NCBI RefSeq assembly: GCF_024763615.1
Contig: NC_077223.1
Span: forward strand, 78,926,627 to 78,990,626
Direction: 5' to 3'
Length of the DNA: 64,000 nt
Source of the DNA: Phlebotomus papatasi
Taxonomy: Eukaryota; Arthropoda; Insecta; Diptera; Psychodidae
In this document: positions 44,088 through 56,693 of the stretch, one piece after another
How the letters are laid out: each line of letters opens with the position of its first letter
Numbering within the stretch: position 1 is the stretch's first letter
The notes under the pieces: generated by a model
Told to the model about the DNA's origin: nothing
Seen by the model: only the letters and a program-made list of their open reading frames with translations
Database searches by the model: none
Translations under genes and position numbers: made by a program

Positions 44088-44720
44088 ACTGCTGAAACTC
44101 AAACAGAGAGCAGTGTATATAATCAGCTGTTTTCAACTTGTTACCTTTCTGGAGCTTATACGGTAGGACATATCCCAATGGGCAAAAGATTAGGGTGAAA
44201 GGAACGTCTATTGACACTTTAAGAACTCGTGTCAGCACCTATTGACACCCTATTCTGTACCATTTGAGATACGAAATTTGAACATCTCTGTTTATAGTAA
44301 AAGGTATATTACAGAAAAAACGTAATATTACTTATATTTTACTAGATACATTAAATAATTTTCAACATTTTGACATAAGTTAGGGGTTCTCTGTCGAACA
44401 GACGTTCCTCCGACCCTACTCTGACTCAAAAATGACTGATTTTTGGTGTACAAGGAATGGCCAAAACATTATTCCTAATTGCAATATTAAAAATTAGTCG
44501 TATTCGAGTCGTAATTTAGTCAGAGCATTACTCAAGATTGAGTTAGTATTATATGTATCAACTTCCGGTCACTTTCCCTCCAAAATTATGTTTTTTAGGT
44601 TGGTCTCGAAAACGGCCAAGCGATTTCTTTTATTTTCGGATATGTTTAAAGTAGTCCATACGATCATTTCGTTCATAGACGCCTATGACCGAAAAAAAAT
44701 ATTCGACATCGAATATTCGA
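44088..44720 (+). repeat. Dispersed repeat family F, copy 4 (diverged)
   Basis: Opens with CTGCTGAAACTCAAACAGAG and AGCAGTGTATATAATC. It ends with TTATGTTTTTTAGGTTGGTC, GAAAACGGCCAAGCG and CATTTCGTTCATAGACG, the family F right part. An unrelated stretch around 44200-44560 separates the halves. Confidence 0.5.
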
Positions 44721-44797
44721 AGGTCAAAGTTTCATCAGGAGGACATATTTCTTAATAAATTTGTTTAATTTTGGAAAATAAACAAAAATCAAACGTA

Positions 44798-46334
44798 GGG
44801 GAGACTGGGGCGAAACTTGTCAAAACGCATATTTAATTCTTTCACGAGCTCTGAGTGAGAAAACTTAAACGTTTTATAATGAGCATATTCTAATAGGAAA
44901 TTTACTGCTGTAGGGTGGAGTAACCACTTATCGCCATGTTTAGGAAAAACGGGAATTGATTTTATTATAACTGTTGAACCCTTATTACAAGATAACTCAA
45001 ATTTGACACAAAGTTACTTAGATGTATTGGCTGCAGATTCGTGAAAGCAACAGTCATCCAATTTGACGTTAGACTACTTAAAAAACTGATTTTTATTAAT
45101 AATGCAAAAATAACCACTTCGTCGCCACTTTTTACCACTTTTCGCCAGTTCTGTAACCACTTTTCGCCACCCAATTGGAAAGGTTCAAACTCAATTATTT
45201 TGGGCAATATTATGCAAAGAATACATTTAGTATTTCTCTTTCCTCATGGTCACCCTATTATTACTAACTTTAAATTATTTTTCTTCGCTTTTATTTGAGA
45301 AATCGCACTATTAGACTATTGCATAAAGTAAACAATCCAGATTTGACAACTGAGAATCTACGAAGTGAAGTTAGCGTCGCCTTTTGAAAAGAGATGGCGA
45401 CAGGTGGTAAAGTCATTCCAAAATATTACCACTTATCGCCATGTCTCATTTTTATATTATATAAATATAATATAAAATGAAATATTAATTAAATGAATAC
45501 AAATTTTATCTATTCTACAAGATTAATTAAATATTGAATAGACAAATTATTCATCCAAAGAGGTACATTTTGCTTGATGAAAATTTGATGACACTTAGTA
45601 TTTTGGGTAAGAAATATTGGATTCGATGCATTTGCTTAAAATATTGCTTTAAAAAATGCTCAAAATCGTAAATTCAATACGAATAATTACTATTTTTCGA
45701 ATCTATACGTAGCAGCAGTAAAAATACAAGTAGCTTTGTGGCTCATTTATTTCACAAATCGCGAAAAATAGCGATTTCAATTCAGTGGGACACTGGCGAG
45801 AAGTGCTGATTCCACCCTACAACATTGCTGAAGACTATTTTCCTCAATCTGGAAAGAAATGTGATTTTCGAATCATTTTCTAAAAGTCGATTTTGTAGAG
45901 ATTCTCAAAATTGCTGGGGCAAATTTTGTTAGTCTTTAGATAATTTGTGACGTTTTACTCACGCAAACGTTAAAAATATCAAATAGACATATTTTTTATA
46001 GGAAATTTGTTCCTCTACAACTTTGTCGAAGATAATTTTTCTCTATCTTAACGAGAAATGTGCTTAAATTGAGCTAATCAGTATTGATATTTTCTGTAAG
46101 CCAAAAATAGTATAAGTAAAAATAGTATAATAGTTCTGTATTCCAAAAATAGGGCTCAGAATTTCATTATTTTTTATTTTACATAATCCTTCCTCGAATC
46201 CCTTGAAACTTTGTAAGTTTAAGAAGGTTCATGAAGGCTATCTATAATAAACATTTCAAGCCTCAGTCTCTTTTATTTTAGAAAATGGTGAATATTGAAA
46301 TTTTCGTTTTGACAAATTGTGCCCCAGTCTCCCC
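44798..46334. mobile_element. MITE family D, copy 2, interrupted
   Basis: Left GGGGAGACTGGGGCGAAACTT and right AAATTGTGCCCCAGTCTCCCC are inverted, TA on both sides (44796-44797, 46335-46336). Internal motifs such as ATAGGAAATTTACTGCTGTA are shared with the copy at 39839. Split by an element at 44913-45817. Confidence 0.75.
44913..45817. mobile_element. Nested element with GGGTGGAGTAACCACTT ends (905 bp)
   Basis: Left GGGTGGAGTAACCACTTATC and right GAGAAGTGCTGATTCCACCC are inverted with TA duplicated (44911-44912, 45818-45819). The motif ACCACTTTTCGCCA recurs several times around 45110-45170 and 45420. Removing it restores ACTGCTGTACAACATTGCTG in the host element. Confidence 0.7.
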
Positions 46335-46336
46335 TA

Positions 46337-46929
46337 AGTAAACTTTAATCGGCAAAACACCACGCGAAACGATAATTTAGGGAGACCTCCATCTCCTGAG
46401 TTCGAGCATTCTACAAAGCTGGGACGCTTTAATGTAAATCGATTTAAAGACTTTTTATTTGAAAACCGGTTTAAGGTTCTTATTATACTTTTCAGGGAAT
46501 CCAAGACCTTTTCAATGACACCAAATTTTTCCATATCGGTAAAAAAATAAACTGTATAGAGCCTTTTCAATCGTTGGTTTTGAAAAATCTTCATTAGGAA
46601 TAATTTAATTATCATAAATTTACTAAGTTTCCACTTATTCATTTTCTATAGATTATAAATGCTACAAGATACATTTGCAATACATCCCATAAAATAAATA
46701 TTTTTACGGTAAAATTCAAATTTGCACAAGTGGATCTAGACCAATCACTGGTTTTAGTTGCTCAAGTTTAATTTCAAAATTTTATTCCTAGTAACTATTT
46801 ATATAAATGTATCAAATAAGAATATGATTTAAACTAGACTTTGATTTACAAATTACTTAGTCAATTTAAACGAAACTTGATCTTACCATTATATTAATTC
46901 CACAAAACAATTATGAAACTAAATTCCAT
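46337..46929. other. AT-rich DNA without a supported gene
   Basis: A minus-strand frame of 102 codons (46334-46642) lacks motifs. TTCGAGCATTCTACAAAGCTGGGACGC near 46402 also occurs, altered, near 49192 and 61037, so part is dispersed repeat. Confidence 0.45.
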
Positions 46930-47012
46930 TATGATAAGGCTCAGTTTCATTGAAAAATAGAAGAAAAGCCAGATTTCAAAGGTACCCAATTCAAAGATGC
47001 CTTACTTCCCCC
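46930..47012. mobile_element. MITE family C, right half
   Basis: ATGATAAGGCTCAGTTTCAT then GGTACCCAATTCAAAG and CTTACTTCCCCC, followed by TA, matches the right half of the copy at 52454. Confidence 0.55.
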
Positions 47013-47389
47013 TAACACAATTTCATAGTACAATTGTAAGATTTGTGTATTTCTAAAATTGTAATGATGGTAATGATGTATTGTGCTTTCTGTATGGAGT
47101 AAAATTAATTTGAGACATGAAAGGATTGTGTTTATATTCATCGCACTACCACTATTTTAGTAGCAATTTTAGCGTGTGGGTGTTTTGAGATAGAAGTGCT
47201 TAGACATTAAACTCATTAAATTAGAGCTTTTCATATATTATTAATATTTCAAATGGTATTTACAAGTGACATATGTTGTTAGAATAGGCTTGAAAGACAC
47301 ACATTTTTAATACAATTTTCGCTTTTAAAATATTTAATTTTCCAATTTTATTTCTAAAGTATCACTATACACTTAATTTGAGTCCCACA
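47013..47389. other. AT-rich DNA without a supported gene
   Basis: Nothing recognised. Confidence 0.5.
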
Positions 47390-47975
47390 TTGAGGTACAT
47401 ATCTTTTATTTTCGGATATGTGTTAGGGGTAATCTAGGCGTATATTTCGTCCTTAGACAGCTCTGTCCGGAAAACATTTCGACATCGAATTTTATTATTA
47501 TTTATTTTTTCGCTCTCCAGTGTTTTTTAGATACACAAATAAGAAGATGTTTATTGTTCGACTAATGCTTAAAAATCGCAAAATTTTACAAAAAGAGTGA
47601 TTTCTTTCCTTTCTATTGCGTCCACCGCCGTCTTAGTGTTGGTGACCAACCTCCAGAGGCAAACGGAGGAAATCCTCCTACATAGGTTGTATAAGCCGTT
47701 GCAGTAAAATCTGCTTTTTTACAAATCAATTTAGAAAATAAAATAAAACCCTATCATTACAAATGATTTAGGGATTTTTTTTTATTTTTCTTATTTTTAA
47801 CTGTACATTGAAAATAATGGAGGAGAGTATAGAGACTCAGACGAGGTTCAAGAATAACAGTCTTGGTATTTTTTCAACCGATTTGCTAAAATTTGGACCT
47901 TTTTGAAAGATCATGAAATTTTCAACTCGGCTACATTGGACTTAATCGATAATTAGTCGTTAAAGTAGCCGTACT
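47390..47975 (+). repeat. Dispersed repeat family F, right part, diverged
   Basis: TTTTATTTTCGGATATGTGT, ATATTTCGTCCTTAGACAG and CGACATCGAATTTTATT match the right part of other copies. GCCGTCTTAGTGTTGG and AACCTCCAGAGG near 47630 also resemble 54560 (CTAAGACGGCG), suggesting a second shared repeat. Confidence 0.45.
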
Positions 47976-48540
47976 TCATGTATCTTTCTCAAATATTTTT
48001 CAAAAATATTTTTTCATTTCGCTCCTTGGAAATTACAAGGGGTCAACTTACTTTTTTGCGATTTTGAAATTCTAATGCACTTAGAAAGACAATTTAATAA
48101 ATTTTCAGATGATATAAGTCATTAAATTTCGTTATTAGAAAAGTTTTTCAAAATTTTAATCTTTTTAATTACTTGCACAATTTTGTTTGAAGTAAAGGGG
48201 CACAAAATATATTCATCGTTCAATTTTTTGTGAAACAGGGGACTAACTCAAGCAAGTTGATCCCTTGTCATTCTAATTTCAGCAAAATTTGCACATCATT
48301 TAGAACGACAAGGAGCTAACTCATTAAAAAACATATTTTGAAGGGTAAAAATATAAAAGTTTCGATGTTTATATTAGTGCTCATACAAATAGAAAAGAAA
48401 TAAATTGTTTTTGTTTAGTCATTAAATTGAGATACTTATTTACACAAAGTTGAATCTTTCATACTGTCTCCTAAAAAATGGCCGAAAGTAGTTGGCCCCT
48501 TGTAATTTCCAAGGACCGATTTGTTCGAATGGTTCGAATG

Positions 48541-48985
48541 CTTGTGACACGGCTAGAGGCCAAACGATAAGAGTCATTTATTTCTGGTCTTCGACGACCC
48601 CCCATAAGTCAACATTATCTAGTCTCAACAGTCTCTTACTTTTCCCCCACCGTCCTCAATCCCCTAAATGCAAAACCATGTTTATCGTTTTCGAATAAGT
48701 TTCGAAGGTAGTCAAGACGAATATTTCGTCCTTAATATAATAATAATACTGGCACAACATTCCATGAAGGAACAAGGCCTTCCCACAAGGGGATTTCTAA
48801 ACATATTTCGTTCTTAGACACTTAGATCCGAAAAAATATTTCGATATCGAATTTTCTAAGGTCAAAGTTAAATCACTTTGGAGGGTCTATTTTTCAACCG
48901 ATTTTCTAAAATTGTGATTTTTTTTTGAAAGATCTTGAAATTTTTCATCCGGCTGCATCGAACTTAATCGGCAATGAATCGGTTA
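48541..48985 (+). repeat. Dispersed repeat family F, copy 5
   Basis: GACACGGCTAGAGGCCAAACG, GGTCTTCGACGACCCCCCAT, TCGATATCGAATTTTCTAAG and CTTTGGAGGGTCTATTTTTC run in the same order as the copy at 25664, without the LINE insertion there. Confidence 0.6.
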
Positions 48986-48989
48986 AGTA

Positions 48990-50396
48990 CCCGTAAATGA
49001 TAAACCTTTTTCTAATTTACTTTTTTAATTGTTGTTATGTTTGATACTCATGCTAAAATATTCTAAAATGTGCATTTGTTAAGCAATATTTTATTTCGGA
49101 AAGTCTAATAATTTATGAATCAGTTTAATCTGTAGTAATGCACCCAAAATTCATGCGAAAATATAGAACACAGAGAGCTCTTTCTCGTGAGTTCGACAAC
49201 TTCACAAAGCTGGGACGCTTTGCTATCTCTTTTGTGTTTAGTTATCATCTTACCGTGATTATCTGAGCTGTTTAGAAAAAATCTTGGAAACGTCACTAAT
49301 AAAACAAGCCACAATTTATAAAATCCAAATTTACGGAAAATCTTGAGTACAACCTTTTTGAAATAAAACTGGATTCAGAAACTGCACAAAATTCTCTATC
49401 TAATTCTGTAATAATCGAAAAATCCTCAAAACGCCACTAAAATAGCAAATGTGCGATATATGTTTGTGTATTGTATATTCGAGTTGTGATTTTTTTATAA
49501 CAGAGTGGAAAGTCCAGTTTATGAGTCAACTTGATGAGGAAATGGAAAGGATTTTATTAATGTTCGTTGGTGACCCAATCATTCTCGGAATTAAAGAAAT
49601 ATAAACTTAGAATTTCTATGGTATATAAACAATCGTATAAAATGCAAACGTTGTTTCTCTTGACTATAAATTTCACAGAATATGTCTTTAGAGGAGAATT
49701 TCTCATACAATTCACTGCTCGGCGTCTACCAAGCGAAAAATATGTATTAAATTGAGTGAAAAGCCTTGACAACGGACATGACAAAAAATAATACTCCAAA
49801 ACCTATTTTTTTCTTTATCTCCTTTGACTGGAATTTTGACTGGAATGTACTAGGATCAATACCTCTCCAGTATATAAAACTGCGATTTAAATTAGATGAA
49901 TACGGCGGAGACGGTACATGTTCATGCAATTCGATTAGAACTACGAATTACGAATATTTGAACTTCGACATTGCATTGTCAATGAATGAATTTTCGGAAT
50001 TAATTTAATTAATCCTAAATTTTAAAATAATATTAAGGGTTAGGTAAAATTCTCCTGCTTTCGAATAAAAAATAATGTTCAATGTTTAAGTGTTCTAAAT
50101 CCAAAACGAATTTTATTTTCTACTATACCAAAAAAATCGTAAGTTTCTTAAGGTTCTAGGCTTACCAACTCAGTCACTTAGTACTCACAAGACCTTAGCT
50201 TTTCCTGGCGAGGAAATTAAATAAAAATGTGATGTCGGACTGAACGAAGGCAGGACATAACATTGCCTTCCTTTGAATTTTAATGTTTCACTTGATAGTA
50301 CTGTGGTAATAACACTAAATGGATTATAAATGACCAGCCTGAAGATCAATGCACTCACTAAAACCATCACTGTCAACATAGTAATCAAAAGGAGTA
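48990..50396. other. AT-rich DNA without a supported gene
   Basis: Overlapping frames of 60-80 codons at 49557-50008 lie on both strands and lack motifs. Confidence 0.45.
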
Positions 50397-50613
50397 GGGG
50401 GAGGTGGGGCTACTTTGAGCTGTGGGGCTAGATTGTTATACGACTTTTTCGCCTATTTCCCAATGAAGCTGGTCCTTACAATTATTTGATTTAGATTCAC
50501 AATTATTTTGTTTATCCAAATTATATCACGTTAAAACCCAGTTTTCATTGAAAATATGCGAAAAAATCGTATAACAATGTAGCCCCACAGCTCAATGTAG
50601 CCCCACTTCCCCC
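50397..50613. mobile_element. MITE family C, copy 2
   Basis: Ends GGGGGAGGTGGGGCTAC and GTAGCCCCACTTCCCCC, TA on both sides. An inner inverted pair, TTGTTATACGACTTTTTCGC and GCGAAAAAATCGTATAACAA, makes a second stem. Confidence 0.85.
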
Positions 50614-50615
50614 TA

Positions 50616-52451
50616 ATAAGATCTTTTTTTGAGGCACTTCTTTGTTTGTAGGGTAAACGTCCTAATTCAAAACCATTTTCAGACGCTTTAACTTTGACAG
50701 AGGATTCATCACATTTTTTTTTCATCACACAGTTTTTTTTCTGAAGAAAATTACATAAATTTACTCTTTAACTCTTATAGAATGTTACTGTTTAGTGAAA
50801 ATTCTTTAAATATAATATGAAAACTTCTTAAATACAAGAAAAATACATTATTGCAAAATGCTGCAATTGGAAATAAATTAATCCAAATGCAGAAAAGGGA
50901 AATTTTCTAATTGGAGACAAACATTGTAAGTAAAACCGCGACGAAAAGTTACCAAAACCTTGTTGAATTGCTCTAGACTCTAGAGTGTAGGATTTGTTCT
51001 TATTTCTGGTATTTTCTCCTTGCCCATCTGAGACAATAAGAAAATCTCTAAAAATAAAATCATATTTGTGGTATCTCCAATTAAAGCATTTGCAGACACT
51101 TCAGAAAAACCCTTTTTGTTCACGAAATAGGGAATTATTTCAGTTGAAAACTTCACGTAACTTTAATAATAAAGATTAACACTTAATTTCACATAATTCT
51201 GCCAGAAATATTACATAAATGTAAAAAAATGAGTATAGAACAATCACTCTAATGTGTTTTTCATTAGAAAACATGGTTGATTGATAAAAAATTCTGTGGT
51301 GAAAACGTACACTTTTAATTTTTCTGAGAAATTAACAAATTAATATTTGTGAATATAAATGGATTTTTGCTTTATTTGGAGCAAAATTAACTAAATCATG
51401 AAACTGACGTATAGGAAATATATAAATAAATATTTAATACTGTATTAATCATGGAAAAAAAATGATGTTTCCATTTGGAGTAGCGAAAAGTTTCCATTTG
51501 GAACAGGTTTTGAATTAGCTTAATTTACTCTAAATTTTTATTCGTCTAGCAGAACTTTCTAAACAAATGACAAAATTTTACCAACATTTTTTGTATGTTT
51601 ACGAATATTTACGAACAAATGTTTGTAAAGGAACAAAAAGACGCTCGTCAATAGATCGAGTGGAAAACAATATCTGTGTGAAAAAGTACAAACTTGCCAG
51701 TTGGTGTAATACGATTCATGTGCATTTCATAAGACCCGAGTGGTAATTCACAAACACTTACGAACAATTTTACGAAAAATTTTTTTTCGTGTGTAGAATC
51801 CAAGTCATGAGTTCAAGTAGTCTGCAAAGTTAGAACACTTTACCACTCTTTTTCCTATTCAAAATTGGAAATATTTCATCTATCATTTTTTTTTTGCTGA
51901 ATAATGCAAAAACTTGCTGAGTTCATTTACTGTTGTATTCTTTTAAGAAGTCTCTTTCCGACATGAATGTTTAATTTTTACTAATGTCTGCAATTTCAAA
52001 GCCAACTTTCCAGGAATTGCTCTATAATATACTTATTTATATTTCTTTTATGCATTTGAGTTTTTGGCTACGAATATCAAATAAAATTGTAATTGAAGAG
52101 TACTATTATCTTCTTTATTCTTCAAATTTTATGTTTTCCTGCATGTAAAATTCAAATTAGAATTTTAGCGTTACCAACCGTGATTAGATCAAATTTGCCA
52201 AAGCTGTTTTTGTCGATAAAAATTGCAATTTAAATTTTTAATGAGCAATAAAAAACTAATTAAAACGAAAAAAACTTTAACGTGTTTTTTGGAAGCTTAC
52301 AAATTGTAAATTTACCTGTAATAATAATTTCTCAGAAGGCTTTTTACAAAATTTTCTGTGCTTTTTGCGATTTTATGATTACTCAAGAATTTAAAACACT
52401 ATTTAAAAGACTATTATACTCATTATACTAAAAAAGAGAGTTGTAAAGCAA
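50616..52451. other. AT-rich DNA without a supported gene
   Basis: Two frames of about 60 codons (50531-50728 minus, 50994-51179 plus) without motifs. No repeat pair recognised. Confidence 0.5.
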
Positions 52452-52453
52452 TA

Positions 52454-52691
52454 GGGGGAAGTGGGGCATCTTTGAAAGCGGGGCACCTTTGAGATTGGGA
52501 TTTTTCTTCTATGAGTGGAACTGAGCCATATCATAATGTAATTCAGCTTCTTTGGTTTGTACAGCTAAATTATTACGATAAGGCTCAATTTTATTTAAAA
52601 ATATGTAAAAAAAAAGCTGAGATTGTAAATAATCTCAGCTAAAATCCTAATTTCAAAGGTACCCCACTTTCAAAGGTGCCCCACTTCCCCC
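52454..52691. mobile_element. MITE family C, copy 3
   Basis: Ends GGGGGAAGTGGGGCATCTTT and AAAGGTGCCCCACTTCCCCC, TA on both sides. A 10-bp palindrome near 52617-52637 (CTGAGATT, AATCTCAG) lies inside. Confidence 0.85.
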
Positions 52692-52968
52692 TATGCAATA
52701 TAGTGATCTATTAATATTTAGAGGTAATTTAGTATTACAAAAGACCTTTAATATATTTGATTATTCAAATTGAAAAATCAATAAAGATTATGGGACTCTG
52801 TCTTATAAACAAGTAAGCGCTAATTTCAATTTCAATTTCTATTTATTAACTACTAATTTCAGCACCAACCTCCGTACTAAAAAGGGGTGGAAAATTGACC
52901 CAGGCTTTGTGAAGTGCTCGAACTAGTGATTTAGATACTACTTCAAAAGTACTTTCGCATCATTTACA

Positions 52969-53223
52969 CACTAAGAAAAAAAGAGGGTGCGATTAACTTT
53001 TTTTCCTCATAACTTTAACACTTTTTAGGTGTATAAATATATATCAACATTTTTTAATGTTAATTTTACACCTTTTTAAGGGTAAAATTAACATGAAAAA
53101 TGGTAACTTTAACCCCGAATACACCTAAAAAGGGTATTATTTACACCGATATTGGATCAATACTGCAGGGTAAAATTAACATTTCCGGAATGTTATTTTA
53201 ACTTTTTCGGAGTTCTCTCAGTG
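52969..53223 (+). mobile_element. MITE family A, copy 7
   Basis: Starts CACTAAGAAAAAAAGAGGG, ends GTTCTCTCAGTG, 255 bp. CA lies on each side, another non-TA 2-bp duplication. Confidence 0.8.
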
Positions 53224-53464
53224 CAGTTTACCAGTTCTCAACCGATTTGAACCGATTTACAAACCATTCAAAACATTCCCCAAAATTCCTTTGTAGTAAT
53301 ATAATTGAATTTCGGATAAAAATTAGTTAAACTGAAGCTTGTCAGGAATTCCAAGATCTTTCTAACGAGCCCAAATATAATACCATTCGTTTGAGATACA
53401 CGCTCTCTAGAGCTATTTAAACCTTCGATCTTGAAAAACTGTCATTAGGAATGATTCAACGGTA

Positions 53465-53745
53465 CTTTGGTATATGGACGAAATTTTCGCCTGGGTAATC
53501 TCTAAAACATATCCAAAAATGAAATGAATCGATTATGAAAGATGTATTCGATCAATCCAAAAAAACATGAATTTGACGGGGAAGGGGAGAATGGCTGAAA
53601 AATGAGGAGCATCTTAATGGTCCCAGGGTCGACTTAAGGGGGAGGGGGTTCTCTGAAAGTACCAGGTCTCTATCTCTAACCGTTTGGACTGTAGGCGTGG
53701 TAACGGCCGAATGGACAGACGGTCTGCTGCTGGAGTTCGAGTAGT
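53465..53745 (-). repeat. Dispersed repeat family F, copy 6
   Basis: Minus-strand order: CTCGAACTCCAGCAGCAG, GTCTGTCCATTCGGCC, CCAAACGGTTAGAGATAG, GAGAACCCCCTCCCCC, and GGGACCATTAAGATGC. A minus-strand frame of 133 codons (53614-54015) runs through it and the next MITE; it is not a gene. Confidence 0.6.
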
Positions 53746-53807
53746 AAAATAGTGTAAACCTCGTCTAATGTTGTATGAGCCAGCTACATTATTCAGAAAA
53801 CAGTTTA

Positions 53808-54041
53808 CAGTAGGCTCTCGCTCAATCGGCTCTTTGTCAATTGGACGAAAAATGTTGTTGAGAATTTTCACGTTTGATTTTGGAGCAAATTTGCTCAAAC
53901 TTAATGTAGGTCCTCTTATTTTATCGTAATTCTTTATAATTGAGCATTTTTTGTGGAATTTACAATGAATTTGACACCCGAATCTGTCCATAATTTGGAT
54001 GACATTTTGTCTCATATGCCCGATTGAGAGAGATTCAACTG
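53808..54041. mobile_element. Pogo-like MITE, CAGTAGGCTCTCGC ends
   Basis: Ends CAGTAGGCTCTCGCTCAATC and GATTGAGAGAGATTCAACTG, TA on both sides (53806-53807, 54042-54043). 234 bp. Termini are related to the element at 40488. Confidence 0.75.
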
Positions 54042-54047
54042 TACAAT

Positions 54048-54240
54048 CCGTAAATGCGAGTAACTTTGCACCCCTGCTTTTCGTAAGCTTTTTTTAATTC
54101 TAACATTTACGAATGATCCAGTGACCATAAGCACACTTAAAGATAGTCTAAAGATCATTCTTAAGTGCTAGAATTAAAGAAGAACTTACGAAAAACAGGG
54201 GTACAGTCAACCCCTGAGACCAGTCACCCGCATCCACGGT
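54048..54240. mobile_element. MITE family E, copy 2
   Basis: Left CCGTAAATGCGAGTAACTTTG and right GTCACCCGCATCCACGGT. The inner stem TTCGTAAGC..TTTAATTCTAACA pairs with the segment near 54165-54200. It begins six bases after the previous element. Confidence 0.75.
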
Positions 54241-54911
54241 AACAAAAAAACAACAGATTAAAAAAGAAAAAAGCAGACTAAGACACCAAAAAGATTTTGG
54301 ATAAACCAATTTTCAAGAAAATCTCTCGTATCGTCTCATTATCAACTGCCTGTTCCTAATAGAGACGCGAGCTTAAGCCACCTAGCCTTTAACTCTTTAA
54401 GGGCGAAGCGGCCAGAACTTGAAGGTCAGAAAAAATCACTCTTTCAGACTTCTTAGAGCAAAATTATAACTTAAAAAATTCTAACATGTTCTGACATGAC
54501 TGGCATGCATATACAATTTGAGAAAGAGCTTTTTTGAATCGTTTTCTTCTGGAAGTTGGACACCAACGCTAAGACGGCGATGAACGCTGAAAATTACACG
54601 GGATCTCATTAAAACTAAACTGTACTTCGAAAGCATTGTAGATGAATAAATTTATCTATCTATTTATCTTTAGTTGGCTGTAGGAATTTTTTTTTGGGAC
54701 ACCGGTGTTCCAATCTTCCTTAAAGGGTTAAAGTTCCAAGGTCTATTTGTAGAAAGCGTTCCCTAGGAATACTCGGCCTTTATCTCGTATTATCTGGTGC
54801 CTAGATTTTAGAGGAAAGGGATGGACACTACCATACAATTTTAATTAAAAATTATATATCTGCAAAATTATATGGAAATAAAATTTCCTGATGGCAAAGT
54901 AGAAAAATTTA
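54241..54911. other. AT-rich DNA, dispersed fragments
   Basis: TTGGACACCAACGCTAAGACGGCG near 54555 resembles 32860 (GGTCTCTAACGCTAAG) and 47630 in complement, a low-copy repeat. The following ACTTCGAAAGCATTGTAGAT also resembles 32910. No gene. Confidence 0.45.
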
Positions 54912-54913
54912 TA

Positions 54914-55104
54914 GGAGTAAATGGGGCATACTTGAATTGGGGCACTTTTGAAATAGGGTTAATAGGGTTTTTTGTTCGATTTTTAAATGGAAGTAGACCT
55001 TACTGTGATAAAAGCTTCACAAATTAATTGTTAAGCTAATTTGAATATAAGAAAAAAAACTCTATTTCATAAGTACCCCAATTCGAAGGTGCCTCACTTC
55101 CCCC
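54914..55104. mobile_element. MITE family C, copy 4
   Basis: Ends GGAGTAAATGGGGCATACTT and AAGGTGCCTCACTTCCCCC, TA on both sides. The right TA (55105-55106) is also the left TA of a family A copy. Confidence 0.75.
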
Positions 55105-55106
55105 TA

Positions 55107-55361
55107 CACTGTGAGAAAAATCCGAAAGAGTTAAAATAACATTTCGGAAGTGTTAATTTTACCCCACAGTATTTATCCAAAATCGGTGTAAATATTACCC
55201 TTTTCTGGTGTATTAGGTGTTAAAGTTACTCTTTTCATGTTAATTTTACCCTTAAAAAGGTGTAAAATTAACATTAAAAAATGTTGATGTATTTTTATAC
55301 CTAAAAAGTGTTAAAGTTATGAGGAAAAAGGTTAATCGCACCTTCTTTTTTTTTCTCAGTG
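55107..55361 (-). mobile_element. MITE family A, copy 8
   Basis: CACTGTGAGAAAAATCCG to TTTTCTCAGTG, 255 bp, TA on both sides. It abuts family C copy 4 at a shared TA. Confidence 0.8.
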
Positions 55362-55363
55362 TA

Positions 55364-56691
55364 GCTATCAAAAAATCAGGGAATATCTTACATAGTTTTT
55401 AATTTAAATAATTAGTTCAGAATCGCAATATTCGTGAAAACCAAATTAGCGAATTTCAAGAATTAAAATATATACAACCGCAGGCCGATACATGCTACTA
55501 TTTTCTATGTGCAGTGCATCTTCTGAAATATAGGATTACATAAAGCAGTTCATGTAGCACCATCGCCAGCAGCATTAATCAGATTTATTCATGAAATACT
55601 ACGAAAAGATCTTATATTGTCCTCTAATTATTAACAAAATTCCGGAGAATATGATTGATAAACTTCGGAGATAAAATCAATAAAAACTTTAAATAATTCT
55701 CTGGCTACCTTGCAGATTACACAAGAAATATCTGAAACAATAAATTTTAGATTCTTTTTCAAAGAGAATTAAATCAACCACGAATTTTAGATTATATCTT
55801 GGAATTGTGAAAACTTTTAATATTGTTTTAGAATTGTCTACCCAAATTTTGTATATTTATTCTTTTATGATTGCAGACAATTTCAATTAGGACTAAGAAA
55901 AACTTTTGCTATAATGAACTTCCGAACAACTTTGGCAAATGAAACAGGATAACCAATTTGCATGTATTTTTTAATTAAACTCATTAATAGAGGAAAAAAT
56001 AAAGAATCCAGTTTCTCTATCATACATCAAAAAATAAACAGCTGGTCCCAGATGCATTTTCTACAGGATTTTTTCACAGAGATAATGATTTCAAGCAATT
56101 TACAACATTTTTACATTAAAGAGAGGAGATAACATGATAAAGGAAAATGGAATGTTTTAAATAATACGCATTTTTGAGCAATTATTCATTCAGAAGGATC
56201 TACACGGTAAACTTCGTAAACTTACTTGTCCTATAGGGGAGGATGGGGTAGTTTCTTGAACGAATGAAAGATCTTTATAGTGCAAAAATACTTCTAAATA
56301 GTGCAAGAATATTATATTGCTTTAAAACTTGCCTTTTTAGTCTAATAGTCCTTTTAATAGCATTTTAATTGCTTAGACATCATAAATCCACTGAAAATAT
56401 AGAATATTTTGTGGAAAACACTGAAAATTTTTTATTACAAATAAAATTACATACAATTTGAAAGCTCTCAAAGAACACTAAATATTTTTTTGTGTTTTTC
56501 TTATTACGAACTTTAGCGACGAAAATAGCTAGCAAAATCTTTTCAAAGTTTCTTTAAAGCTAATTTTAATTAAAATAGTAAATTATTGGACACAGAAAAT
56601 TTCCACATGATTCTGCAACAAACTGCCCCTTATACTTTCAGAAGATAAAGTAAAATTGTCAGAACTATTTTAATATTGTTCTGATTCTATA
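55364..56691. other. AT-rich DNA; possible weak TA element
   Basis: No gene. CTATAGGGGAGGATGGGGTAG at 56234 and AACTGCCCCTTATA at 56621 may be decayed inverted ends of a ~390-bp element; the match is too short to be sure. Confidence 0.4.
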
Positions 56692-56693
56692 TA

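Noticed and set aside
53614..54015. 133-codon minus-strand frame
   Set aside because: It runs through a family F repeat and a pogo-like MITE, so it is repeat sequence.
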